Origin: ZLKRG08 sp964565165
Lineage (GTDB): Bacteria > Actinomycetota > Actinomycetes > Nanopelagicales > Nanopelagicaceae
Direction: 5' to 3'
Assembly (NCBI GenBank): GCA_964565165.1
Contig: CAZMDJ010000002.1
Span: forward strand, 11,962 to 75,961
Length of the DNA: 64,000 bases
Below, one piece after another: positions 33,184 to 40,408 of this stretch; position 1 is the stretch's first letter, and every line of letters starts with the position of its first letter. A model generated the notes under the pieces. It saw only the letters and a list, made by a program, of their open reading frames with translations, was not told the DNA's origin and ran no database searches. A program made the translations under genes and the position numbers.

Positions 33184-33987
33184 CTACTCAACCAACCCAA
33201 ACCACCGCAGTGTGCCCATCCAAGATTTAGGTGGATGCAACCGATCATGATGCAACGCCAAAGTAACTCGCGATAACCCTATAAATACTGTCGTGGCAAA
33301 TAACACCGAAATCCAATTAGTTCCACCCGAAACAATCGTCGAATAATCGCTCATATCCATAGTGACCCATCGCAGATCAGTCAGCCCATGTAGCGCCACA
33401 GGTACCCAAACACTGCCCGTCACATACATCAATACCGCCATGAAATACCCAAAGCCTGCCGCGCTAATTACATGCCCCAATACGTAATTAAAACTCTCGT
33501 CACCATAAATGAAATTAGTGAAATGTGCCGCGCCAAATATCAACGCACTTACCGTCAGCGCAATCTCAAATCCAAATCGCTGCAAAATCCCAAATACAAA
33601 AACTCGATTAAAGAACTCTTCATCAAGCCCAATAAATAACGAAAAAATCGCCGCATCCAAAGTTGCAAGCACCGGATAACTTTGTATTGCCCCATAAATC
33701 AATGAAGCCGCAAATAGCGCTAGAAAAATCCCGGTAGTAAATATCTTCGGATACCCACCGACTCGAAACCTAAACATTTTCAGCGCATCAGGTGCCAAGA
33801 CCCAGACCAACCCCACGGACAACGCCATACTGATCATTCGATACTCATATACCGGCCAGTTGCTCTGCGAATCCCAATTAAAAATCGGCAACCACGAAAT
33901 AACAAAGATCTGCACCAATTGCGCAGCAATTAATAACCCGGCAATAGCCCACGGATTTCTTGTCTGCCTAATTTCGCTCAACTTCAT
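33184..33987 (-). CDS. CPBP-family intramembrane protease
   Basis: A 267-residue protein with about seven transmembrane helices. The CPBP (Abi) motif 1 is DEEFFNRVFVFGIL (EExxxR) near residue 130, and motifs 2-3 are FGAAHFTNF and VPVALHGLTDLRW, with the conserved histidines. Members of the family are glutamate-type membrane proteases (CAAX prenyl protease/Rce1-like) or bacteriocin-immunity proteins. I set the start at ATG 33987 (MKLSEIRQTRNPWAI) because a minus-strand TATGTT box lies 6 bases before it. This promoter and first codons are duplicated at 35453-35491. Confidence 0.88.
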   Translation of the reverse strand: MKLSEIRQTRNPWAIAGLLIAAQLVQIFVISWLPIFNWDSQSNWPVYEYRMISMALSVGLVWVLAPDALKMFRFRVGGYPKIFTTGIFLALFAASLIYGAIQSYPVLATLDAAIFSLFIGLDEEFFNRVFVFGILQRFGFEIALTVSALIFGAAHFTNFIYGDESFNYVLGHVISAAGFGYFMAVLMYVTGSVWVPVALHGLTDLRWVTMDMSDYSTIVSGGTNWISVLFATTVFIGLSRVTLALHHDRLHPPKSWMGTLRWFGLVE

Positions 33988-34016
33988 GTGGACAACATAA
34001 ACGCGACCACCGACAA
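33978..34016. repeat. 39-bp direct repeat, copy 1 (CPBP gene promoter and first codons)
   Basis: Matches 35453-35491 with one mismatch. It contains, on the minus strand, the TATGTT box and the ATG AAG TTG start of the CPBP gene. Confidence 0.85.
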
Positions 34017-34043
34017 AGCCCCCGAGGAATATCACGGGGGCTT
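34016..34043. terminator. Strong GC-rich hairpin, copy 1
   Basis: AAGCCCCCG (34016-34024) pairs with CGGGGGCTT (34035-34043), followed by CTCT. An almost identical hairpin is at 35596-35623. It starts at the last base of the 39-bp repeat. Confidence 0.7.
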
Positions 34044-34060
34044 CTCTATCGACCGGGCCA

Positions 34061-34076
34061 GTTGAATTTCTTCAAC
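34061..34076. repeat. GTTGAA-TTTC-TTCAAC hairpin, copy B
   Basis: A 6-bp stem with a 4-base loop, preceded by GGCCA as in the 35641 copy. It follows the terminator as part of a repeated unit. Confidence 0.5.
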
Positions 34077-34143
34077 GTAAAAATCCTACAAGCACTGACC
34101 ATTCAGCCGCGACAATGCGACCGTAGCCCGCTAACCTCTCCGT

Positions 34144-35448
34144 ATGTTCCGAACGAGATTGCCCCTCGTCGCAAGTTTAATAAGTGCGATATTTGTGGCT
34201 TCACTCTTACCGGCTTATTCCGTTTCCATTGCAGGAACATCTTGTAAGAAATTAAATTCAACGAAGAAAATCTCCAATATCAAATACACCTGTATTAAGT
34301 CAGGGAAGAAGCTAGTTTGGAACAAAGGCATTACACTTTCCGTTAAACCATCGCCAACTCCAAGCTCTACAGTAAATTCTCCTAATTCTGCAAAAAACGA
34401 AATCAAGGTTGAAGAACAATGCTCCAGCGCAGATCGAGGTGTTACCAGAACAACTTCGACTGGCACTTACATTTGTAAACACGATGGAAGTGAAGCTTTC
34501 CGTTGGTTCACTTCGGAACCGACATTTTCACCTTCTCCTAAACCATCTGCATCACCCACACAAGAAATTTCGGCAACGACTGAATACTTTGGAAGCGTAT
34601 ACAAAGATTTGCGAGAGTACCTATCTCCGGACTATAAGAATTTGAGAATCAATTGGCATATTAGTTCTAACGCAGAGTCGAGGTCTATAAAAACCTTTAA
34701 GGACTCAGTGGAACTTGGAGCTCGTATTTGGTACCAAGATTTCAATAGTAGCGAAATCAACATCATCCTATTTACGGAAAAGGATGGCGATTGGGTAGAT
34801 CAAAAACAACGAGAATTAATGGGTTCTTGGCTTAACAATCCAAGCGAACAGCTTCAATCGAATCGACTTAAAATTTATGGCTGTGAAATAGGGGGTTTCT
34901 ATTTCCCGAACATCATACTTGCGTGCGTTAGAGATGGAAACGACTCCAGAAATATCTTTGATGCTGCAAAAATTTTTACACACGAATTCACACATCTATC
35001 AGGTTTCACAAGTATGCAACTTACAAATAGAGCCATAGGGGATAAATCTCGTTTTAGGCCGGCTTGGGTCGAAGAGGGTATGGCGACATTTATGGGATTC
35101 TTTGGTGCATCTCAACTTGATCCAAAATTTATCGAAAATAGAATCAGCTTGCTTTCAAACATAAAATCCAAAGTTGATCGAAATTCTGCCGCGTCCGTGG
35201 TTCAAATGTTCAGGCAACTTGAGATAGATGATTATGCAACGAATGTTCAAGACGCCTATTTCCTTGGTTCCATTGCATTTGAATATTTAGGAAAGAATTA
35301 TGGGGTAGCAAAGATCTTTGAGACCAATCGCCTCTTCTTTAGTGGTAATTCCTGGAATGCATCATTTCTTAAGGTTTATGGTTTTACAGTAGACGAACTT
35401 TATTCAAAAATCGCAGGAGTGGTCACTTCAAATTCATGGAAGAAGTAG
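34144..35448 (+). CDS. Secreted zinc peptidase-like protein (HEXXH gluzincin type), with two Cys-Cys modules
   Basis: A 434-residue exported protein related to those at 29070 and 27429. A signal peptide (about residues 1-29) leads to the Cys-Cys module GTSCKKLNSTKKISNIKYTC, then GKKLVWNKG. A second diverged copy follows near residue 97 (CSSADRGVTRTTSTGTYIC, then a Trp). The peptidase region has IFTHEFTHLSGF, a complete HEXXH, and RPAWVEEGMATFMGFFG with the second glutamate. It is probably a surface or extracellular metallopeptidase. The ATG is 6 bases after TAACCT (34132-34137). It is flanked by 39-bp direct repeats. Confidence 0.75.
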   Translation: MFRTRLPLVASLISAIFVASLLPAYSVSIAGTSCKKLNSTKKISNIKYTCIKSGKKLVWNKGITLSVKPSPTPSSTVNSPNSAKNEIKVEEQCSSADRGVTRTTSTGTYICKHDGSEAFRWFTSEPTFSPSPKPSASPTQEISATTEYFGSVYKDLREYLSPDYKNLRINWHISSNAESRSIKTFKDSVELGARIWYQDFNSSEINIILFTEKDGDWVDQKQRELMGSWLNNPSEQLQSNRLKIYGCEIGGFYFPNIILACVRDGNDSRNIFDAAKIFTHEFTHLSGFTSMQLTNRAIGDKSRFRPAWVEEGMATFMGFFGASQLDPKFIENRISLLSNIKSKVDRNSAASVVQMFRQLEIDDYATNVQDAYFLGSIAFEYLGKNYGVAKIFETNRLFFSGNSWNASFLKVYGFTVDELYSKIAGVVTSNSWKK

Positions 35449-35452
35449 TTAG

Positions 35453-35491
35453 TCAACTTCTTGTGGACAACATAAACGCGACCACCGACAA
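35453..35491. repeat. 39-bp direct repeat, copy 2
   Basis: The same as 33978-34016 except one base, which changes the CPBP start codon from ATG to AAG on the minus strand. This copy retains the promoter-like TATGTT box reading toward the end of the 34144 gene. Confidence 0.85.
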
Positions 35492-35512
35492 GCTATCTAA
35501 GTTGCTCCACCT

Positions 35513-35585
35513 AGGGCTGTAGCTCAGCGGATAGAGCAATCTTCCGACTAAAGATTAGATGTGGGTTCGAATCCTGCCGAACAGG
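35513..35585 (+). pseudogene. Degenerate tRNA-like sequence
   Basis: The D-arm (GCTC...GAGC), anticodon stem (ATCTT/AAGAT, perfect) and T-arm (GTGGG-TTCGAAT-CCTGC, two G-U pairs) are all recognisable. The anticodon loop is CCGACTA, lacking the universal U33; the nominal anticodon would be GAC. The acceptor arms AGGGCTG and CGAACAG do not pair. It looks like a tRNA whose 3' end was replaced. An automated caller might still report it as a tRNA. Confidence 0.45.
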
Positions 35586-35595
35586 CTGCGTGCAA

Positions 35596-35623
35596 AAGCC
35601 CCCGTGGAATCTCACGGGGGCTT
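35596..35623. terminator. Strong GC-rich hairpin, copy 2
   Basis: AAGCCCCCG (35596-35604) pairs with CGGGGGCTT (35615-35623). It ends the degenerate tRNA unit and mirrors 34016-34043. Confidence 0.7.
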
Positions 35624-35640
35624 ATCTGCTGAACAGGCCA

Positions 35641-35656
35641 GTTGAATTACTTCAAC
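35641..35656. repeat. GTTGAA-TTAC-TTCAAC hairpin, copy C
   Basis: Third copy of the small hairpin that follows each tRNA/terminator unit. Confidence 0.5.
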
Positions 35657-35665
35657 AACTAAAGT

Positions 35666-35866
35666 CTACACAACACTCTCAAACCCCTTCGGCATCCTCT
35701 GCCACCCACACTTAATACATTCATGCGTCGGATCAAACCCCGTAACCAAGCACCCACCAACAATGTATTTATCTGGATCATCAGGGTTATCCAAATCAGG
35801 CATGCCCCAGAGAATCTTGCGTATCGACCCTTTGGTTTTGCAACTAGGGCAGTTCTTGAAGTTCAT
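35666..35866 (-). CDS. Small zinc-ribbon protein
   Basis: A 66-residue protein with two Cys pairs: NCPSCKTKG near the N terminus and HECIKCGWQR near the C terminus, with CLVTGFDP between. The four cysteines should bind one zinc ion. The function is unknown. I set the start at ATG 35866 because a minus-strand TATATT box lies 6 bases upstream; a longer frame would reach into the divergent gene at 35927. It is divergent from that gene, with 60 bases between the starts. Confidence 0.75.
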   Translation of the reverse strand: MNFKNCPSCKTKGSIRKILWGMPDLDNPDDPDKYIVGGCLVTGFDPTHECIKCGWQRMPKGFESVV

Positions 35867-35872
35867 ATTTGA

Positions 35873-35920
35873 AATATAGAACCCACCACCGACAGCAATG
35901 TCCGACCTCAGCCGTATATT
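35873..35920. promoter_or_regulatory. Divergent leaderless -10 boxes (zinc-ribbon gene and 35927 gene)
   Basis: Minus strand: TATATT (35878 to 35873), 6 bases, ATG at 35866. Plus strand: TATATT (35915-35920), 6 bases, GTG at 35927. Confidence 0.5.
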
Positions 35921-35926
35921 TAATTC

Positions 35927-36247
35927 GTGAGCGAACAAGTAACTATAAGAAGCGCTTCCGGCACGCCTATCTGGCACGCCACCGTCCACAATGATTCAAT
36001 CAAATTGGAAATCGAAAGCTACGGCAAAGGCCTAAATGATCCCGATATTGAATCCCACGAATCAATCCCTGATTCTGAATTCCCTAAAATCCGCGAACAA
36101 TATGGATATCAACCCGATTACCCAATAGCCAAAATTCTTCAAGAGTTGTCTGACTCAGGCAGGGGAGAAGAGTTTAAAGATTGGGCTGAATCCAACTTAG
36201 AGATCAAAGCTGATTTTGTCTGGTTTAGCTTTGATTTTGATGAATAA
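35927..36247 (+). CDS. Hypothetical acidic protein
   Basis: 106 residues, cytosolic, strongly acidic at the C terminus (DFVWFSFDFDE). No recognised domain. It starts with GTG, 6 bases after a TATATT box, which supports a real leaderless gene. The visible sequence (KLEIESYGKGLNDPDIESHE) is hydrophilic with no motif I can assign. It is followed 52 bases later by a protease gene with its own promoter. Confidence 0.65.
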   Translation: MSEQVTIRSASGTPIWHATVHNDSIKLEIESYGKGLNDPDIESHESIPDSEFPKIREQYGYQPDYPIAKILQELSDSGRGEEFKDWAESNLEIKADFVWFSFDFDE

Positions 36248-36286
36248 GCCGACCGGTCATTACAAGAACTTGTCACACCAATTGGA

Positions 36287-36292
36287 TAACTT
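36287..36292 (+). promoter_or_regulatory. Leaderless -10 box of the 36299 protease gene
   Basis: TAACTT, 6 bases, then the ATG at 36299. Confidence 0.45.
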
Positions 36293-36298
36293 ATCCGC

Positions 36299-37114
36299 AT
36301 GTCGAATGATGAATTAAATCCATTCAAGGAATTCGAATTTCCTAAAAATGAACCTTCTAAAAGGCAAATTTGGCCAAGAGCGCAGCGAATTTTAAAGAGA
36401 TTACCAAAAGCAATTTTCATACTACTTCTTATCGGTAATTTGGTTGCAACAGGTTTAATCCTTCAAGACAAATCAGTTCATAGTTCAATCAATGATGGCT
36501 ATGTGCCGCCAGATAATCTGGATGCTCTGGTTCACAGAGTCAGCGATAGCACGGTAACTATCTATTGCGAGCTCTCATCTAAACATGGGTGGCAAGGATC
36601 AGGCTTCTCAGCAGATATTGCTAACCTTAAGAAGAATATCTCAATAATTATTACAAACTATCACGTCATCGATGACTGTATTAATCAGTCAAAACCAATC
36701 ACCGTCACATACAAGAAGATGACTGAAATTCCAGCGACGATTCTTAATGTAGACGAAGAAAATGACTTAGCAATGCTTGAAATCAAGCATTACATCACTC
36801 CATTGCCGTTTGCTCAAGTTAAACCCAACCCTGGTTTCTGGGCAATGTCCGTTAGCTCGCCTAACGACTATTCGAACTCAGTTTCCATTGGCAACGTGGT
36901 GACCGTCCAGGAATTCGACCTGCTTTCCTCAGTAATGACCGGTAGCGGAAGCAGTGGAGGACCGCTTGTAGACAACACCGGATATGTAATAGGAGTGACA
37001 ACTTGGACCGGAATTAAGGAATGGAATTACTCGGGGTCCGTCTCATTAGATGCGTTCTGCGTTCGACTTCTTGAATGCAAAGGCAAAGATTTTGGCTGGG
37101 AGCATTGGAGTTAG
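36299..37114 (+). CDS. Membrane-anchored trypsin-like serine protease
   Basis: 271 residues. An N-terminal cytosolic tail of about 37 residues is followed by a single transmembrane helix (AIFILLLIGNLVATGLIL) and an extracytoplasmic trypsin-like domain. The triad is visible: His in TNYHVIDDC, Asp in EENDLAMLEI and Ser in TGSGSSGGPLVDN (GSSGGP). There is no PDZ domain, so it differs from typical HtrA proteins. It may act in envelope quality control or processing of exported neighbours; this is inferred. The start is 6 bases after TAACTT. Confidence 0.85.
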   Translation: MSNDELNPFKEFEFPKNEPSKRQIWPRAQRILKRLPKAIFILLLIGNLVATGLILQDKSVHSSINDGYVPPDNLDALVHRVSDSTVTIYCELSSKHGWQGSGFSADIANLKKNISIIITNYHVIDDCINQSKPITVTYKKMTEIPATILNVDEENDLAMLEIKHYITPLPFAQVKPNPGFWAMSVSSPNDYSNSVSIGNVVTVQEFDLLSSVMTGSGSSGGPLVDNTGYVIGVTTWTGIKEWNYSGSVSLDAFCVRLLECKGKDFGWEHWS

Positions 37115-37178
37115 TCTAAGAAAAGTTTGATGACCAGTTTTACTTCGAAATGACTATTCTTCATTGTAAATGCGTTGC

Positions 37179-37184
37179 TACCCT
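37179..37184 (+). promoter_or_regulatory. Leaderless -10 box of the 37191 gene
   Basis: TACCCT, 6 bases, then the ATG at 37191. It decides between this start and an upstream in-frame ATG at 37170. Confidence 0.45.
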
Positions 37185-37190
37185 TTCTTT

Positions 37191-37568
37191 ATGAAGCGGA
37201 TAACCGTTGGAGTTGTTTGTTCGATACTACTTAGTGGCGTCTTCGTATTTGTGCCACAAAGTTCTGCGAATGCCGGGTTTTTTGATTGCGTAAAACCGAG
37301 GAAGTGGTCAAGTTATTCAAAACTTCGCAGCGCTTATTTCAAAGATCCTCAGATGAAAACTCAAGAAGATTGGTTTAAAGCCTATATTTATGCGCGCATC
37401 TTTACAGGATCTTCGAAATGTTTTAATTCCAAAGATGTTGCAATTATGAGGAAATGGGTAAATGCGTACAATCAAGCTTGCTCTAATGATCCATCTTGGA
37501 ATTTCTCATGTAAATATTATTCTGGTTCCAGCACACTAGCTGCATGGGTATACGAGGGATACAAATAA
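37191..37568 (+). CDS. Small secreted protein of unknown function
   Basis: 125 residues with a clear signal peptide (MKRITVGVVCSILLSGVFVF and cleavage near SSANA). The mature part has five or six cysteines (FFDCVKPR, SSKCFNSK, NQACSNDP, NFSCKYY), which could form disulfides. No domain is recognised. The start at 37191 is supported by the TACCCT box and by the clean signal peptide. Its TAA overlaps the next ATG by one base. Confidence 0.7.
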   Translation: MKRITVGVVCSILLSGVFVFVPQSSANAGFFDCVKPRKWSSYSKLRSAYFKDPQMKTQEDWFKAYIYARIFTGSSKCFNSKDVAIMRKWVNAYNQACSNDPSWNFSCKYYSGSSTLAAWVYEGYK

Positions 37569-38263
37569 TGGGGATATTCAGTAGAAACCGGGAGACTATT
37601 CTCTTTCGTAAACACATGCCATTATCCAATGACGGTAGCGGTGCTTTTTTCAAGCTAGTACAAAAGTCAGATGGATCAAAAAATTGGACGTGGGATTACG
37701 ATTCAGGGCTTGTGGATGACCTGAATACTTGGATGAATGTACATGAAGCTATTACAAAGCTAGAAATATCGCTTGGCCTTCCGCTTACATGGCCACATCT
37801 ACATCCCGATGCTAAGGAAAAATTTGCTGAAGAACAGCCGCAGCGCGAGGCTGAACAAAAAGTGATAGATAGAGAGATTGCTAAAAACCCTAACTGGAAT
37901 TCTAGGTACGACAGGGCTGCTTTAGTAAGAGTTTGGGCAAAGGATGGAGTTGAAGTTGCCCCAAATGATTTGAAAGTTGGTAAATATTACTATGTTGGTT
38001 TCGATATTGGTATTTATAAAAGAAAATTCAATGGCCATCAATGGGATGGATATCCAGAGTTTATTGACGATCCAGGTGAAATAGATACTTGGTATGTTTT
38101 TGAAAATGCTGAAGGAGAGCAAAACGGAGAAGGTGTCCGTGTTAGTGCCTCTGACTTGGGAATAAAGACTCTTGCTGCGAATGAAGATGAAATTCACAAG
38201 ATGTTCGAATTAATTCGAGCAAATTACAGTCCATGGGTGCCGCCCAAAAAGAAGTATTTTTAG
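37568..38263 (+). CDS. Hypothetical protein in the small exported-protein cluster
   Basis: 231 residues, predicted cytosolic, rich in Trp and acidic residues. It starts MGIFSRNRETILFRK; the ATG overlaps the preceding stop. Segments such as GKYYYVGFDIGIYKRKFNGH suggest beta structure. I recognise no family. It is probably co-transcribed with the small secreted protein upstream and the membrane protein downstream. Confidence 0.65.
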   Translation: MGIFSRNRETILFRKHMPLSNDGSGAFFKLVQKSDGSKNWTWDYDSGLVDDLNTWMNVHEAITKLEISLGLPLTWPHLHPDAKEKFAEEQPQREAEQKVIDREIAKNPNWNSRYDRAALVRVWAKDGVEVAPNDLKVGKYYYVGFDIGIYKRKFNGHQWDGYPEFIDDPGEIDTWYVFENAEGEQNGEGVRVSASDLGIKTLAANEDEIHKMFELIRANYSPWVPPKKKYF

Positions 38264-38271
38264 GAGACAAT

Positions 38272-38595
38272 TTGATCGGATCATTAGCTGGGCTTGGACT
38301 TCTTTTCTCCTATTTAGGTGCTGCATGGTCAAAAGAAGCATTAGACGGTTCGCTTTTCAGCTCGGGATGGGCTGGAGCATTTGTCACTTTAGGCATTTTC
38401 ACCATTGTCGGAATTTTTCTATTCCCGCGTACTGTAGGAATTGCATTCACGCCTATGAGTTTTGCGACTCCAATATGCTTTTTTATTGCGCTTTTTAAGC
38501 ATGGCTTGGGTTACTCACTTTTTATACTTGCTATTGGAGTAGGTGCTTGGTTTGTGACATTTGTTCTAGGAATTTTAAGATCTGATGCAACCTAA
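38272..38595 (+). CDS. Small membrane protein of unknown function
   Basis: 107 residues with about four hydrophobic helices (for example AGLGLLFSYLGAAW and GYSLFILAIGVGAWFVTFVL). I chose the TTG at 38272 because AGGAG lies 5 bases upstream; an in-frame ATG at 38233 would overlap the previous gene by 31 bases. Its 3' end overlaps the next gene by 11 bases. It is part of the same compact cluster. Confidence 0.6.
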   Translation: MIGSLAGLGLLFSYLGAAWSKEALDGSLFSSGWAGAFVTLGIFTIVGIFLFPRTVGIAFTPMSFATPICFFIALFKHGLGYSLFILAIGVGAWFVTFVLGILRSDAT

Positions 38596-38938
38596 AGCAA
38601 AAGCAAAAAAATATTTTTCTAGTTTAGTGTTTGCGGTTTTAATTAGCGGGTGCGGAGATTCAGCTCAAGATTATTCGTCCAGCAAAGTTCAAAGCACAGA
38701 AATAGTAGGCACTAATGGCCAATTAATATCTATTCAATCTGACAACGTGCGGGCTGCAGGTTATGACGTAAATTCCATGATCATGACAGTGCAGTTCCAA
38801 AATGGATATACATATGAGTATTACAACGTCCCAGCGGAACTCTGGAGCTCATTTATTGCCGCACAACCGCATCCATGGTCTGAAGTGGGTTATCCGCAAT
38901 TGGTCCAAGGTGGTTTTCAATATAGGCGTATTATCTGA
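38585..38938 (+). CDS. KTSC-domain lipoprotein
   Basis: 117 residues. The N terminus is a lipoprotein signal with lipobox VLISGC (Cys at about residue 23). The mature part matches the KTSC domain pattern: AAGYDVNSMIMTVQFQNG, then YTYEYYNVPAELW. KTSC domains are small, of unknown function, and are often found in phage or accessory proteins. It overlaps the membrane protein upstream, and the next lipoprotein starts 18 bases downstream. Confidence 0.72.
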   Translation: MQPKAKAKKYFSSLVFAVLISGCGDSAQDYSSSKVQSTEIVGTNGQLISIQSDNVRAAGYDVNSMIMTVQFQNGYTYEYYNVPAELWSSFIAAQPHPWSEVGYPQLVQGGFQYRRII

Positions 38939-38956
38939 AAATGGGGAGCGTGAAAT

Positions 38957-39331
38957 ATGAATAGCGGTTGGAGGATTATTGGGCTTGTTGTGGGCGGAAT
39001 AGTTATACTTAATTCTTGCTCTGGCAATTCAAAACCGACAAATTTCAGTGCAGAAGGTGCCTGCAATTCATTGGAATCGTTGATCAATCAAATTGGCAGG
39101 TTTGAGATTAACGACGCAAACGAGTTTTATGTCCAGATGGAGTCGATTGCATCGCAGGCTTCAAATGCTGCTGAAATTGACTCAAAATACAGTGAAATGG
39201 CCAGCCAAGTTTCTGGATATTTGAGCGTTTTGCAAGAGAAGTATCCGGGTTCTGTTCCCAACTATTTCGGGATGATTCCAATGCAAGTTACGTCTGATGA
39301 GTTTTGTGGAACAAATTACTCTGAAGGGTAA
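38957..39331 (+). CDS. Putative lipoprotein of unknown function
   Basis: 124 residues with a lipoprotein signal (GLVVGGIVILNSC, lipobox LNSC near residue 21). The mature region has two further cysteines (GACNSLES and EFCGTNY) and is mostly helical. GGGGAGCG lies a few bases before the ATG. No family is recognised. It is the last gene of the 37.1-39.3 kb cluster; a new leaderless promoter follows for the gene at 39433. Confidence 0.62.
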   Translation: MNSGWRIIGLVVGGIVILNSCSGNSKPTNFSAEGACNSLESLINQIGRFEINDANEFYVQMESIASQASNAAEIDSKYSEMASQVSGYLSVLQEKYPGSVPNYFGMIPMQVTSDEFCGTNYSEG

Positions 39332-39420
39332 CCCCTGAATATTGACCATATAAATCTTGAAACAAATTGCTATTCGGCCGAAAAGTTTCGAACTTAAGCC
39401 TAAATGTCTTACTCGGCCGT

Positions 39421-39426
39421 TAAAGT
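39421..39426 (+). promoter_or_regulatory. Leaderless -10 box of the 39433 gene
   Basis: TAAAGT, 6 bases, then the GTG at 39433. Confidence 0.45.
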
Positions 39427-39432
39427 CACCCT

Positions 39433-40392
39433 GTGAACTTCTCAAAAAAACGTTCAAATCTAATAGCCGCAACCATTTTGCTAGCTAGCCTTATAGGACT
39501 CACAGGATGTGGCGGCGCAAGCAATGGTCTTCAGGATCCTCAGTTAAATATCTATCTGTTGGACCTGACCGGGTCGGGTAGCACTTCAGATCAGTTGCGA
39601 AGAATTTACGCAGATATTGAAACAGATGTGACTGTTGATAATTTAGGACGACCATTTGGCACCGAAAATGAGATCAAGAACCCCGAGATTAGTCAAATAT
39701 TCTTTGTCGGCACCAATTCAAGGTATTTACTTGATTTCACTCTTCAAGATTTCAGTGCAATTAAAGCACTTTTTGATTTCAATTTCGAAGAGAACAATTC
39801 CTCGAATGCAGAAAGAATTTGGGGCCAAATAAGTCATTCGATAAATCTAATTCTAAGCGACAATATTGAGTTTGGAAATTCAGCAATTACAAATAGAGAA
39901 TGCGATTCCAAGTTGAATGTGGATTTGAAGGGTCTCTTTTCGGACAGCAAGAGACCTGATTATGTTGAAAAAGCATGCGAGATAATTGTTTACTCAAGTA
40001 AACAGTATTTTGAATTTAAGAGATATGTAGAAGTTCAAAGCAAACTTCAGTCGCATTCAGATGTTTTCGGAGCTATGTCTGCAATAAATGATAAAATTGG
40101 GCAATTCCTTAAACAATATCCGGACGGCTCGGTGAAAGTCATAATGGCTTCTGATGGAGATCACAACATACAAATTGAAGAATACAAAGATCTCAAAACT
40201 GCAATGGCGCAGAATACAGACCTGTGTGCTTATGCTCGCAAATTAGGTTCAACCAAGTCGTATAAGAATCTGCTGGACACAAGAGTGGATATGTCCGATA
40301 AACCTGGCGTAGGAGCGCTAGGTGCGGATGCAAGCTCGACGGCTGAATACGCAAATAAACTGTCGCAATTTTGGAATTGCTTTCCCAAATAG
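39433..40392 (+). CDS. Lipoprotein with a von Willebrand A-like fold (putative)
   Basis: 319 residues. A lipoprotein signal ends in the lipobox LTGC (Cys at about residue 26). NIYLLDLTGSGSTSDQ near residue 38 resembles the MIDAS metal site of vWA domains (DxTxS), and VKVIMASDGDHNIQ near residue 237 resembles the second, Asp-containing strand. A helical insert lies between. The vWA assignment is by pattern only. It begins with GTG, 6 bases after TAAAGT. The next gene begins 16 bases downstream, so the two form a unit placed just before the restriction operon. Confidence 0.65.
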   Translation: MNFSKKRSNLIAATILLASLIGLTGCGGASNGLQDPQLNIYLLDLTGSGSTSDQLRRIYADIETDVTVDNLGRPFGTENEIKNPEISQIFFVGTNSRYLLDFTLQDFSAIKALFDFNFEENNSSNAERIWGQISHSINLILSDNIEFGNSAITNRECDSKLNVDLKGLFSDSKRPDYVEKACEIIVYSSKQYFEFKRYVEVQSKLQSHSDVFGAMSAINDKIGQFLKQYPDGSVKVIMASDGDHNIQIEEYKDLKTAMAQNTDLCAYARKLGSTKSYKNLLDTRVDMSDKPGVGALGADASSTAEYANKLSQFWNCFPK

Positions 40393-40408
40393 AAGATTGG
40401 TGGAATAG

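Noticed and set aside
35492..35512. Full tRNA call including the sequence 5' of the degenerate tRNA
   Set aside because: The acceptor halves do not pair in any register without large bulges, so it is listed as a degenerate copy instead.
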